A stretch of DNA of 6,152 bases from Deltaproteobacteria bacterium. GTDB lineage: Bacteria; Desulfobacterota; Binatia; UBA9968. The stretch lies in assembly GCA_005879435.1 (NCBI GenBank), contig VBKX01000612.1, positions 1-6,152 of the forward strand, given 5' to 3'. A model generated the notes under the pieces. That model ran no database searches. It was given only the letters and a program-made list of their open reading frames with translations, and was not told where the DNA came from. This document shows positions 1 through 6,152 of the stretch, one piece after another. Numbering within the stretch: position 1 is the first letter of the stretch; each line of letters starts with the position of its first letter. The translations under genes and the position numbers were made by a program.

Positions 1-632
1 AAAATAATCAGCGCGAAAAAGAACTCGTTCCAGGCGTGGATGAAAACGAGAATCGCGGCGGTAAAAAGTCCCGGCGCCGCCAGCGGCAACACGACGAGCC
101 GAAGCGCTTGCCAGCGCGTGCAGCCGTCGACCAGTGCCGCTTCTTCGATATCGTACGGCAGCTCCTGGAAAAACGTCGTGAGCACCCAGACCGCAAACGG
201 CAAGGTGAGCGAAATATACGCGGCAACAATGCCTTGGTAACTATTGAGCCAGCCCAGGAAATTCAACAGCCGCCACACCGGACCGGCAATGGCGATCTGG
301 GGAAACATGGAAAGCGCCAGCAGCAACATCAAGTAGTAGCGCGCCCATCGCAATTTGAACCGTGCCAGCGCGAAGGCCGCCAGCGACGCGATGGCGAGAC
401 TGACCAGCGTTGTCGCTAACGCGACGATCGCGCTATTGCCGATATAATGAAGCAGCCCGTATTGCGTGATCGCCGCGCGATAGTTGTCCCAATGAAAGCT
501 CGGCAGAATGACCGGCGGGATAGCGATGATCTCGGCGGCGCTTTTCCAAGACGTGAGCACGAACCAAGAAAACGGCAGCAGGGTCAGTGTACCGATCGCA
601 GCGACGGATGCGGCGAATGCGAATTTTTTCAT
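1..632 (-). CDS. Sugar ABC transporter permease, MalG type, partial (3' end off window)
   Basis: The frame is open from the ATG at 632-630 to the left edge with no stop, giving 210 complete residues; family members are about 270-280, so roughly the last 65 are missing. The N-terminus MKKFAFAASVAAIGTLTLLP is a first membrane segment, followed by the periplasmic loop with FHWDNYRAA (46-54). More membrane segments lie near 63-90, 100-117 and 132-156. The EAA loop is EEAALVDGCTRWQALRLVV then LPLAAPG (163-188), with Gly170 and Pro183, the site that contacts the ATPase. The last visible helix contains FIHAWNEFFFALII, a standard MalG-family signature. The start overlaps the upstream stop as ATGA, and AAAGG sits about 10 bases before it. 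It is the second half of the permease pair. An ATPase gene or sugar-processing enzyme may follow beyond the edge. Confidence 0.94.
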   Translation of the reverse strand, partial: MKKFAFAASVAAIGTLTLLPFSWFVLTSWKSAAEIIAIPPVILPSFHWDNYRAAITQYGLLHYIGNSAIVALATTLVSLAIASLAAFALARFKLRWARYYLMLLLALSMFPQIAIAGPVWRLLNFLGWLNSYQGIVAAYISLTLPFAVWVLTTFFQELPYDIEEAALVDGCTRWQALRLVVLPLAAPGLFTAAILVFIHAWNEFFFALII

Positions 633-1519
633 GTTTGCTGCGCCTTTCGGAGCAAACCGGTTCCGAGCAGACGAATATAGAGAACCGACAAGAAAAACGA
701 GAGCAAAAATACTACGACGGCGATCGCCGAGCCGTAGCCGATCATGCCTTCGGCAAAGCTCTTTTTGTAGCCATAGAATTGTAAAAGATTAGTCGTGTCT
801 GCGGGACCACCTTGGGTCATGACGAATACCAGGTCGAAAACCTTGAGCGCGTCGATGGTGCGAAATAGCAGTGCTAACAGCAAAGCTGGCTTGACCAGCG
901 GCAGCGTAATATGACGAAACTTCCGCCACGCGCTGGCGCCATCGATGCTGGCGGCCTCGTAGAGCTCACCGGGAATCCCCTGCAGGCCAGCGAGGATGAT
1001 CAGCGCGGCAAACGCGCTGGTCTTCCAAATGTCCGCCACCATGATCGACAGCAACGCCAAGCCTGGCTCCGCCAGCGGCGCCCAGTACAGCTGAGTCGCG
1101 TCTCCGTACAGGAGATAATTGAAAAGACCGTAGCGGTCGTTGAAAATGAAACGCCACATTTGCGACGAGACCACGGTGGGCACCGCCCAGGGGATGAGCA
1201 CGATGGCACGCAGCCAACCGCGGCCGCGGAAGGATTCGTTCAGCACCAGCGCCATGGCGAGACCGAGAAGCACTTCGATGGGAGTCGTGACGGCGACGAA
1301 GATCATGGAAGTGCTGAGCGAGCCCAGCGCCACCGGATCGGTTACGAGATCGCGGTAGTTCTCCCAACCGACGAATTTCTGGCCGAGCCAGGGCAGAGTT
1401 AAAATCATGCGGTAAAGACTTAAGCGAAAGGACTCCAGAATCGGATAGAGAGAGAAGACGCCGACAAACACCAAACTCGGCAACAAAAATCGCCAGACCG
1501 GATCTTGCCTATTGCTCAC
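629..1519 (-). CDS. Sugar ABC transporter permease, MalF type
   Basis: A 296-residue inner-membrane permease of the binding-protein-dependent sugar importer family. About six hydrophobic segments are visible, near residues 11-33, 68-94, 103-125, 155-178, 205-225 and 261-285. The cytoplasmic EAA loop that docks the ATPase is YEAASIDGASAWRKF followed by HITLPLVKP (187-211), with the conserved Gly194 and Pro207. The early PSLVFVGVFSLYPI and the LQGIPGELYEAA region are typical of the MalF/UgpA side of such pairs. Translation starts at a GTG that overlaps the upstream stop as GTGA, with a good GGAGA Shine-Dalgarno five bases upstream. Its TGA overlaps the next permease ATG. It should pair with the MalG-type permease and the binding protein; substrate is unknown. 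Confidence 0.93.
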   Translation of the reverse strand: MSNRQDPVWRFLLPSLVFVGVFSLYPILESFRLSLYRMILTLPWLGQKFVGWENYRDLVTDPVALGSLSTSMIFVAVTTPIEVLLGLAMALVLNESFRGRGWLRAIVLIPWAVPTVVSSQMWRFIFNDRYGLFNYLLYGDATQLYWAPLAEPGLALLSIMVADIWKTSAFAALIILAGLQGIPGELYEAASIDGASAWRKFRHITLPLVKPALLLALLFRTIDALKVFDLVFVMTQGGPADTTNLLQFYGYKKSFAEGMIGYGSAIAVVVFLLSFFLSVLYIRLLGTGLLRKAQQT

Positions 1520-2823
1520 CGCTGTCTCCGATCACGTAAGAGGTCCAAAGCGCGATCCATGTCGCGCGACGCGGCTCGCGCGAGCTGGTCGATGTCCGAA
1601 TCGGCAACGGCGATGGCCGAGCTGAAGTAACGCTGCAAGATGTTTGAAAGCGGTAGATACACCGGCGTTCGTGGCCGCGGCGCAGCCAGAGTGAACGTCT
1701 CGTACTGCGACTGGAACTGGGGACTTTTCTTGAGGATCTCGGGATCATGATAGAGCGCCTTGCGCGCCGGCCCGCGGCCGGTTTCGAGCGCAATGCGTTT
1801 TTGTGTCTCGCCGCTGGTCATGAATTGGACGAATTGCCAGGCGAGCTGCGGATTACGCGAAAAGCGGCTGATGCCCAGCTGCCAACCGCCAAGGGTGGCA
1901 GCGCTCTTTTGCCCGGGAAAAGCCGGCAGCGGCACGATGCCGACTTTACCGGCGACTTTTGACTGCCTGGGGTCATTGGACGCTTCCCAGGCGTAGGGCC
2001 AATTGCGATGGAAGATCGCTTTTCCCTGCGTAAACAAGGCCAGCGATTCCGGTTCTTGGTAGGCCAGAATGCCGCGATTCGCGATTAAGCGAATAATTTG
2101 ATCGCGCACGAACCGCACCGCCTCTTTCGCCTTGGCGTCATCGAGCGTGCTTTGGAGGCGCTGTTCATTCCACAGCGCACCGCCGTTGCTCAATACAAAC
2201 TCCATCATGTTGCAAACCAGTCCCTCGTATTGTTTGAACTGCGCCGAGTAGCCGGTCAGGTATGGATCGCGCTCTTGGGCCAAAATGATCCGAGCTTGGC
2301 GGACCAATTCGGGCCAAGTGCGCGGCGGTGGCAAATTATGTTTTTCAAGCAGATCTTTGCGGTAATAAAGCATTCCGGCATCGACAAACATCGGCACGCC
2401 ATAGATCCGCCCGTCATAAGTATTGGCCTGGATCGGCGCTTCCAAAAATAAGTTTCGTTCCGCAGCGGTGAAAAAGGCATCCAGCGGCAGCGCCCAGTTG
2501 GCGGCGGCGAATTCGGCGGGCCAGATGACGTCCATGAAAAACACGTCCATCTCAGGGTCGCGATTGCGCAGCTTCTGGGTTACTAAATCGTGGAATTCAG
2601 TAGATGAATGAGGCCCGACCTCCTGAACAACTTTGACTCCTGGATATCTAGCTTCGAAGTCGGCGATGATCTGCTCCCAAACCCGCTCCGCTTCCGATCT
2701 CCAGGTGACGAATCGTAGTTTAGTTTGCGCCTCCGCGAGTGGCGCGATAAATAAGACGATGAATAGAATGAGGATCGTTCTCAATCGCGCGCCCCGCCAA
2801 CGGCAACTCGCTTTCAAGCTCAT
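1516..2823 (-). CDS. Periplasmic sugar-binding protein of an ABC importer (family 1)
   Basis: A 435-residue extracellular solute-binding protein of the maltose/trehalose type. The ATG at 2823-2821 was chosen because it overlaps the upstream TGA as ATGA and puts a proper Sec signal at the N-terminus: basic residues 4-15, a hydrophobic core 16-29, and a likely cut after AEA (residue 32). An in-frame ATG 69 bases upstream would put 23 charged residues before it and extend deeper into the phosphatase gene. There is no lipobox cysteine, so the protein should be free in the periplasm. Typical blocks are DVFFMDVIWPAEF (93-105), YGVPMFVDAGMLYYRKDLL (141-159), RNWPYAW (273-279) and GGWQLGIS (312-319), close in style to ThuE/LpqY-type trehalose-family binders. 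The NWPYAW aromatics are the kind that stack against sugar rings. The ligand cannot be read directly; the operon suggests glucosylglycerate or a related glucoside or disaccharide. The stop overlaps the next start as GTGA. Confidence 0.9.
   Translation of the reverse strand: MSLKASCRWRGARLRTILILFIVLFIAPLAEAQTKLRFVTWRSEAERVWEQIIADFEARYPGVKVVQEVGPHSSTEFHDLVTQKLRNRDPEMDVFFMDVIWPAEFAAANWALPLDAFFTAAERNLFLEAPIQANTYDGRIYGVPMFVDAGMLYYRKDLLEKHNLPPPRTWPELVRQARIILAQERDPYLTGYSAQFKQYEGLVCNMMEFVLSNGGALWNEQRLQSTLDDAKAKEAVRFVRDQIIRLIANRGILAYQEPESLALFTQGKAIFHRNWPYAWEASNDPRQSKVAGKVGIVPLPAFPGQKSAATLGGWQLGISRFSRNPQLAWQFVQFMTSGETQKRIALETGRGPARKALYHDPEILKKSPQFQSQYETFTLAAPRPRTPVYLPLSNILQRYFSSAIAVADSDIDQLARAASRDMDRALDLLRDRRQR
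1525..1529 (-). promoter_or_regulatory. Shine-Dalgarno for the MalF-type permease GTG start
   Basis: On the minus strand GGAGA is followed by five bases (CAGCG) and then the GTG at 1519-1517. This is the clearest ribosome binding site in the window. It supports the GTG as the real start even though it overlaps the stop of the binding-protein gene. Confidence 0.65.
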
Positions 2824-3656
2824 GGCGTCGCTTCGTCCAGAATCCCGTCGATGGCTTCTCTCCATCCCTGCGGCCCGGTCCCGATCGTACACTCGACATC
2901 GGGGATAGCCTCGACGACCGTGCCGTCCCAGCGCCCATCGGGATTTCTGACTAAAACGGGCCGGTCCACGGCCGATAACATCGGGCCGTCGTTGGCCGAA
3001 TTTCCCAGACCGATCGAAATGACTTGGCCATATTGATCGCGGTGAAGATTAAGCAGAGCCTCCACCGCGTCGCGCTTACTGTGGCCGCCGCTTAGATGAT
3101 AAAAGCGATCGCCCCGGGTGACGGTCAACTTTTTCGCGCGCAGCATGGCCGCCATTTTTTTGCTGTCGCCGGACTGTACCAGGAACGGCTCGTCGTAGTG
3201 ACGTTGCAGCGCACGCGCCGCTTGATCCAACGAAAGGCCGGTCAATGTGGCAATCTCGTCGACGTCCATTTGTCCGAAAGTTCGCAAGGTCACACCGCAT
3301 GCGCGCGCCGCATCCGCCAGCGCGACGCGCAAACGATCAACATCGGTGCCTAACTCAAGCACTTCGAAAGGACCGTCGGTTTTTAAGCCGAGCAAAGCCA
3401 CTTTAAGATAGTCCCGCGGCATGTAGATCGCGCCGCCATTTTCACAAATGAAGGGATCATCGAGCTCCAGCTCGCGCCACAGTAGAATTATTTCGGCGCT
3501 CGTTTTGGTCGAGCATAGAACGATCGGAATCCGCTTGGCTTGGAGCCGGCGTACGGCGGGCAGGCTCAATTCATAGCTGTACGTTCGTTGGTCGATGAGC
3601 GTGCCGTCCACATCGGTGATAATCATCAGCTGGCTTGATTTCGATAGCTTCAGCAT
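2820..3656 (-). CDS. mpgP: Mannosyl/glucosyl-3-phosphoglycerate phosphatase family, HAD-IIB
   Basis: A 278-residue cytoplasmic HAD phosphatase, the usual length for this family, which removes the phosphate from mannosyl- or glucosyl-3-phosphoglycerate to release the free glycosylglycerate. Motif I is DVDGT (D15 the nucleophile, D17 the acid/base). Motif II lies in LCSTKTSAE (47-55). The family block FICENGGAIY is at 69-78, EPFLVQ at 156-161, the motif III lysine is in GGHSKRDAV (K194), and motif IV is GLGNSANDGPML (216-227) with the metal-binding D223. The CST/ENGG/GGHSKRDA combination separates it from Cof-type sugar phosphatases. It starts 6 bases after the GpgS stop with no clear Shine-Dalgarno, suggesting coupled translation, and its TGA overlaps the next gene's ATG. 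The neighbouring GpgS argues for glucosyl-3-phosphoglycerate as substrate; a mannosylglucosyl substrate is also possible. Symbol mpgP is by family, not by proven substrate. Confidence 0.9.
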   Translation of the reverse strand: MLKLSKSSQLMIITDVDGTLIDQRTYSYELSLPAVRRLQAKRIPIVLCSTKTSAEIILLWRELELDDPFICENGGAIYMPRDYLKVALLGLKTDGPFEVLELGTDVDRLRVALADAARACGVTLRTFGQMDVDEIATLTGLSLDQAARALQRHYDEPFLVQSGDSKKMAAMLRAKKLTVTRGDRFYHLSGGHSKRDAVEALLNLHRDQYGQVISIGLGNSANDGPMLSAVDRPVLVRNPDGRWDGTVVEAIPDVECTIGTGPQGWREAIDGILDEATP

Positions 3657-3662
3657 TTCTCG

Positions 3663-5417
3663 TCACGGGCACGTGGCGCGTTTGGCCCGGTACTCGGGTA
3701 TAGTGAGCATCGGCGGACGCTCCCGATCCTGGATCGGCTTGAGCTCCAGCGCGTAGCTCTTTTCTTGGGGCTTGATCAGTTTCATCGAACGATTGACTTC
3801 GTCCATCATTTGAATTCGGCTTTTTTCTTGCAAGCGTTGCATCACCACTTGGATGATCGCAAAAGACATTTGGCTAAGCGACGCGAGGGGCTGGTTACGA
3901 TGGACGCGTTCTTCGAGGTCCACTTGGGCGATCGCGTTCAGACCAATTTCATTGAACAGATCGATCAGCAACCCCGTCTCCACGCCGTAGCCCGTGAAGA
4001 ACGGCACCCGTTCGAGCGCTGTTCGTCGGCCGGCGTACTCCCCGGCCAGAGGTTGAATCATGCCCGACAGCTCCGGATAAAAAAGATTGAATAGCGGCCG
4101 GATCGTCAGCTCGGTCACCCGTCCGCCGCCTTCGGAAACCAGCTTGCCTTCCATCTTGATCGGACGGCGATAAAAACCTTTGACGTACTGAATTTCAGGC
4201 TCGCGTAACAAAGGACCCAGCAGACCGTAAACGAAACCGGGATAGAAATTGCGAATGTCGGTGTCGACCCAGGCGATGATATCTCCCTTGAGGACGAAAA
4301 GACTCTTCCACAAAGCCTCGCCTTTGCCGCGAAAAGTGCCGTGCTGCGGCAGGATATCCTTGTGCGCGTGAACCGAAATGCCGATATCTTCCGCGATCTT
4401 GACGGTGTCGTCGCTCGAGCTCGAATCAATCAGCACGATTTCATCCAGCAGCGGGAATTCGTCGAAGAGCTTGTGCTTGATGGTGCGCGCAATGTTGCCG
4501 ATAGTTTCTGCTTCGTTGAGGGCCGGCAATCCGAGGCTGATGGTGAGGTTTTGTTTGTGTTTGAGGTCGACGAGCTTCGCTAGGTCGCCGAACTCCTGGC
4601 GATGAAAAGTATTCTCCGCAAACCACTGGTCCACCCGTTCCGATAGCGCCTTCGGTTGGACCAAACGGCGCTGCTTGTCCCAGGTCTCGAAAGGTTGCGG
4701 CGTCTTTACCACCAGCAACGGCTTGTCGGTGGAACGCGCGAATTGTTCCACGATCGGACCGAGAATAAACGAACGGGGTTCGGCCCCGGCCGTCGCGCCG
4801 GTGATCACGAGATCATGTCTTTGCGCCTCTTGCAGGATGATTTCCTGGGGGTTGCCCTCGACCGTCACCAGCCGTTTCACATTCGGTTTGAACCGCAACC
4901 CACGGAGAAAGTCGCCGTAAAGCGACTCGCTGAATTCCGGCGCCGCAAAATGCTGCTCGCAGTGCAGCACGGTAATTTCACCGGAGAAAGAAAGCGCGAG
5001 CCGATCCGCGATCTGCAGGGCAAATTCCGCGTAAGGGCCGCCGCGCACGGCAAGCAGGATTTTTTTGCAATTTGCCAACTCCCCGACGCGGGCAACCAGC
5101 AAATTACAAGGAGGAGTTTCGACCAAGCGGTCGATGGTGCGGCCAAACAGGGCGGCATCGGAGCTCGCGCTGCCTTTCCAGGGCAATATCAACAAGTCGG
5201 CATTTTCCGCGGCGACGCTCTCGATAATGCCCTCGGACAGATGATGGGAAACCCGCACGAGAGTTTTCAATTCGACTCGAGGGTCCGGAAGGATGGCGTG
5301 GGTTACTTTCAGCGCCACGAGCTTGCCGTGCGCCGGTAAAAGCCGGCCTGCCAGCTCTATGTTGCCGCGGGTCTCAGAAGGGACCACCACAGGCAGAAGT
5401 ATTTTCTCGCACTGCAT
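3663..5417 (-). CDS. gpgS: Tandem universal stress protein domains fused to glucosyl-3-phosphoglycerate synthase
   Basis: This 584-residue protein has three parts. Residues 1-112 and about 116-239 are two UspA-like folds: each starts with a KILLPV or KKILLAV strand and ends with a PCNLLVAR or KPLLVVK strand. Residues about 290-530 are a GT-A domain of the GpgS (GT81) type, which transfers glucose from a nucleotide sugar to 3-phosphoglycerate. Visible GT motifs are LPALNEAETIG (298-308), GKGEALW (364-370), the metal-binding D385-T-D387, GGRVTEL (431-437), GEYAGRR (459-465), GYGVETG (476-482) and VHRNQPL with His506. Known GpgS enzymes are roughly 320 residues, so the first 285 are extra. The ATG at 5417 fits the usual Usp N-terminus; GGAG lies 11 bases upstream, rather far. 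The upstream gene stops 33 bases before in the same frame. The Usp domains may sense ATP or stress; that is inference. The cytoplasmic enzyme role is well supported, but glucosyl rather than mannosyl specificity is not proven. Confidence 0.88.
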   Translation of the reverse strand: MQCEKILLPVVVPSETRGNIELAGRLLPAHGKLVALKVTHAILPDPRVELKTLVRVSHHLSEGIIESVAAENADLLILPWKGSASSDAALFGRTIDRLVETPPCNLLVARVGELANCKKILLAVRGGPYAEFALQIADRLALSFSGEITVLHCEQHFAAPEFSESLYGDFLRGLRFKPNVKRLVTVEGNPQEIILQEAQRHDLVITGATAGAEPRSFILGPIVEQFARSTDKPLLVVKTPQPFETWDKQRRLVQPKALSERVDQWFAENTFHRQEFGDLAKLVDLKHKQNLTISLGLPALNEAETIGNIARTIKHKLFDEFPLLDEIVLIDSSSSDDTVKIAEDIGISVHAHKDILPQHGTFRGKGEALWKSLFVLKGDIIAWVDTDIRNFYPGFVYGLLGPLLREPEIQYVKGFYRRPIKMEGKLVSEGGGRVTELTIRPLFNLFYPELSGMIQPLAGEYAGRRTALERVPFFTGYGVETGLLIDLFNEIGLNAIAQVDLEERVHRNQPLASLSQMSFAIIQVVMQRLQEKSRIQMMDEVNRSMKLIKPQEKSYALELKPIQDRERPPMLTIPEYRAKRATCP

Positions 5418-5450
5418 GAGAATGAGAGCTCCGAGTCGATCTTGCTCATA
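5418..5450 (-). other. 33-base spacer, no terminator, weak ribosome site
   Basis: This is the only non-coding gap longer than a few bases. It has no stem-loop or T-tract terminator and no convincing -35/-10 pair. GGAG at 5432-5429 is a possible Shine-Dalgarno for the GpgS fusion, 11 bases from its ATG. The absence of a terminator supports co-transcription of the two glycosyltransferase genes. Confidence 0.5.
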
Positions 5451-6152
5451 TCAACCGCCGATGACCTTTTGCAACAAGCTTTTCGGCTTGGGACCGCTGT
5501 CGTCGGTCTCCCAGCGATTGAGTAGATAGGATTTCCCTTGCTCGAAAACTTCCGCCTGCCGTTCGACGACCTGTTCGGACTCCGCAGTGGTCATCTCGGC
5601 GGTTTCATTTATAAAGGAAGCGACCCGGGCCTCGTAAAGGGGGCTCATCAGATCGACCAGCTTGGCGCGGTCCTTAGGCCAGTGATGAAAGATCGCGGCG
5701 ATCTCGTAAAGGATGTGCGCCCAGGAAGCGGCGTCGAGCAAAAAATTCTTGCGCTCTGAAGTGGCGAGCTTTTGCACCACGCTGTAGGAAGATGAGCTCA
5801 GCAGATCTTTCCAGAGCGCGCCAAAATGCTGAAACGCCAACTTGAAATTCTGGATCAGCAAGTCCTGGTTGACGTTGATGGGCTCGGGCTCGGAAAATTC
5901 CGTTGAACCGAAGGTTTCGATCGGCTCGCTCCCGCGAACGTCCTTCCACACCAGCGCATGCTGTTCCATCAGTGTAAAAAGCGTCCAAACGACCTGGCGG
6001 AACATGGGACCGAGAGCCACGCCGGGATCTTTCGGATCGTGAACTTTCACGCCAAGATTGGCTTGGCATACCCGGCAGCCGCTCGCGATCGCCTGGGTCG
6101 TCATCCAGATATCGATGCCGAAACGGGCGACGTCCGTCATCCAAACGTTTTG
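5451..6152 (-). CDS. GT-A glycosyltransferase, mannosylglycerate-synthase-like, C-terminal part (5' end off window)
   Basis: The frame is open from the TGA at 5453-5451 through the right edge, giving 233 codons; the true start lies outside, so the ATG at 6140 is internal. The visible fragment opens with a block NVWMTDVARFGIDIWMTT (fragment residues 2-19), followed about 24 residues after the Asp of GID by VKVHDPKDPG (His at about 38). This Gly-Ile-Asp then His spacing resembles the C-terminal half of the GT-A fold in mannosylglycerate synthase (GT78) and related GT2/GT81 enzymes, where the His helps bind the catalytic metal. The rest is helical, with tryptophan- and aromatic-rich stretches and a charged, possibly coiled segment near the end. 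The DXD motif and sugar-nucleotide site would be in the missing part. With a GpgS and a phosphoglycoside phosphatase next door, a role in glycosylglycerate or mannosylglucosylglycerate synthesis is inferred. Donor and acceptor cannot be read from the fragment. Confidence 0.75.
   Translation of the reverse strand, partial: QNVWMTDVARFGIDIWMTTQAIASGCRVCQANLGVKVHDPKDPGVALGPMFRQVVWTLFTLMEQHALVWKDVRGSEPIETFGSTEFSEPEPINVNQDLLIQNFKLAFQHFGALWKDLLSSSSYSVVQKLATSERKNFLLDAASWAHILYEIAAIFHHWPKDRAKLVDLMSPLYEARVASFINETAEMTTAESEQVVERQAEVFEQGKSYLLNRWETDDSGPKPKSLLQKVIGG

Noticed and set aside
36..680. Several plus-strand open frames at the left end
   Set aside because: The minus-strand MalG-type permease occupies bases 1-632 with clear EAA and WNEFFFAL signatures, so these are shadows; the bases from 633 to 680 are the end of the MalF-type gene.
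911..1402. 163-codon open frame on the plus strand
   Set aside because: It is antisense to the MalF-type permease, with an Arg/His/Glu-rich composition typical of a shadow of a membrane-protein gene.
4408..4428. Short palindrome-like GCTCGAGC stretch
   Set aside because: It encodes the conserved serine/aspartate stretch after the IVLIDSS strand of the GT domain and has no sign of a regulatory role.
5060..5066. A7 run on the minus strand inside the second Usp unit (a similar one at 3155-3161 in the phosphatase gene)
   Set aside because: They could be slippery sites or sequencing risks, but both frames continue with intact family motifs on each side and encode ordinary Lys-Lys pairs.
4656..5339. 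227-codon open frame on the plus strand
   Set aside because: It lies antisense inside the GpgS fusion, has no recognisable domain and a shadow-like composition rich in Arg, Gln and Gly.
5358..5449. Alternative ATG at 5449-5447 (MSKIDSELSF...) near the stop of the upstream gene
   Set aside because: It is in another frame and ends after about 30 codons at a TAG. The Usp domain begins exactly at the ATG at 5417.

Overview
The window reads as a chromosomal fragment of an uncultured, Gram-negative, moderately GC-rich bacterium. A deep-branching proteobacterial, NC10, Rokubacteria or Tectomicrobia-like lineage is my guess from gene style only; there is no rRNA or taxonomic marker. The Gram-negative call rests on a solute-binding protein with a cleavable Sec signal peptide and no lipobox cysteine. 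All six genes lie on the minus strand, so transcription runs from the right edge to the left edge. Coding density is nearly total: the largest gap is 33 bases, and I see no promoter, terminator, RNA gene, mobile element or CRISPR array.

Layout in transcription order. (1) 6152-5451: C-terminal part of a GT-A glycosyltransferase resembling mannosylglycerate synthase; its start is off the right edge. (2) 5417-3663: two universal-stress-protein domains fused to a glucosyl-3-phosphoglycerate synthase (GpgS) domain. (3) 3656-2820: a HAD-IIB phosphatase of the mannosyl/glucosyl-3-phosphoglycerate phosphatase family. (4) 2823-1516: a periplasmic sugar-binding protein. (5) 1519-629: a MalF-type permease. 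(6) 632 to beyond base 1: a MalG-type permease that is open through the left edge.

The genes fit one operon. Genes 3/4, 4/5 and 5/6 each overlap by four bases (ATGA, GTGA, ATGA), genes 2/3 are 6 bases apart, and genes 1/2 are 33 bases apart. The enzymes would make a glycosylglycerate-type compatible solute: GpgS joins a sugar nucleotide to 3-phosphoglycerate, the phosphatase removes the phosphate, and the second glycosyltransferase may add or substitute a sugar, as in mannosylglucosylglycerate. The tightly coupled ABC importer would then plausibly take up or recapture the same solute or a related disaccharide. The importer ATPase is not in the window and may lie past the left edge. The most notable points are the Usp-Usp-GpgS fusion and the overlap of the phosphatase gene with the importer genes.
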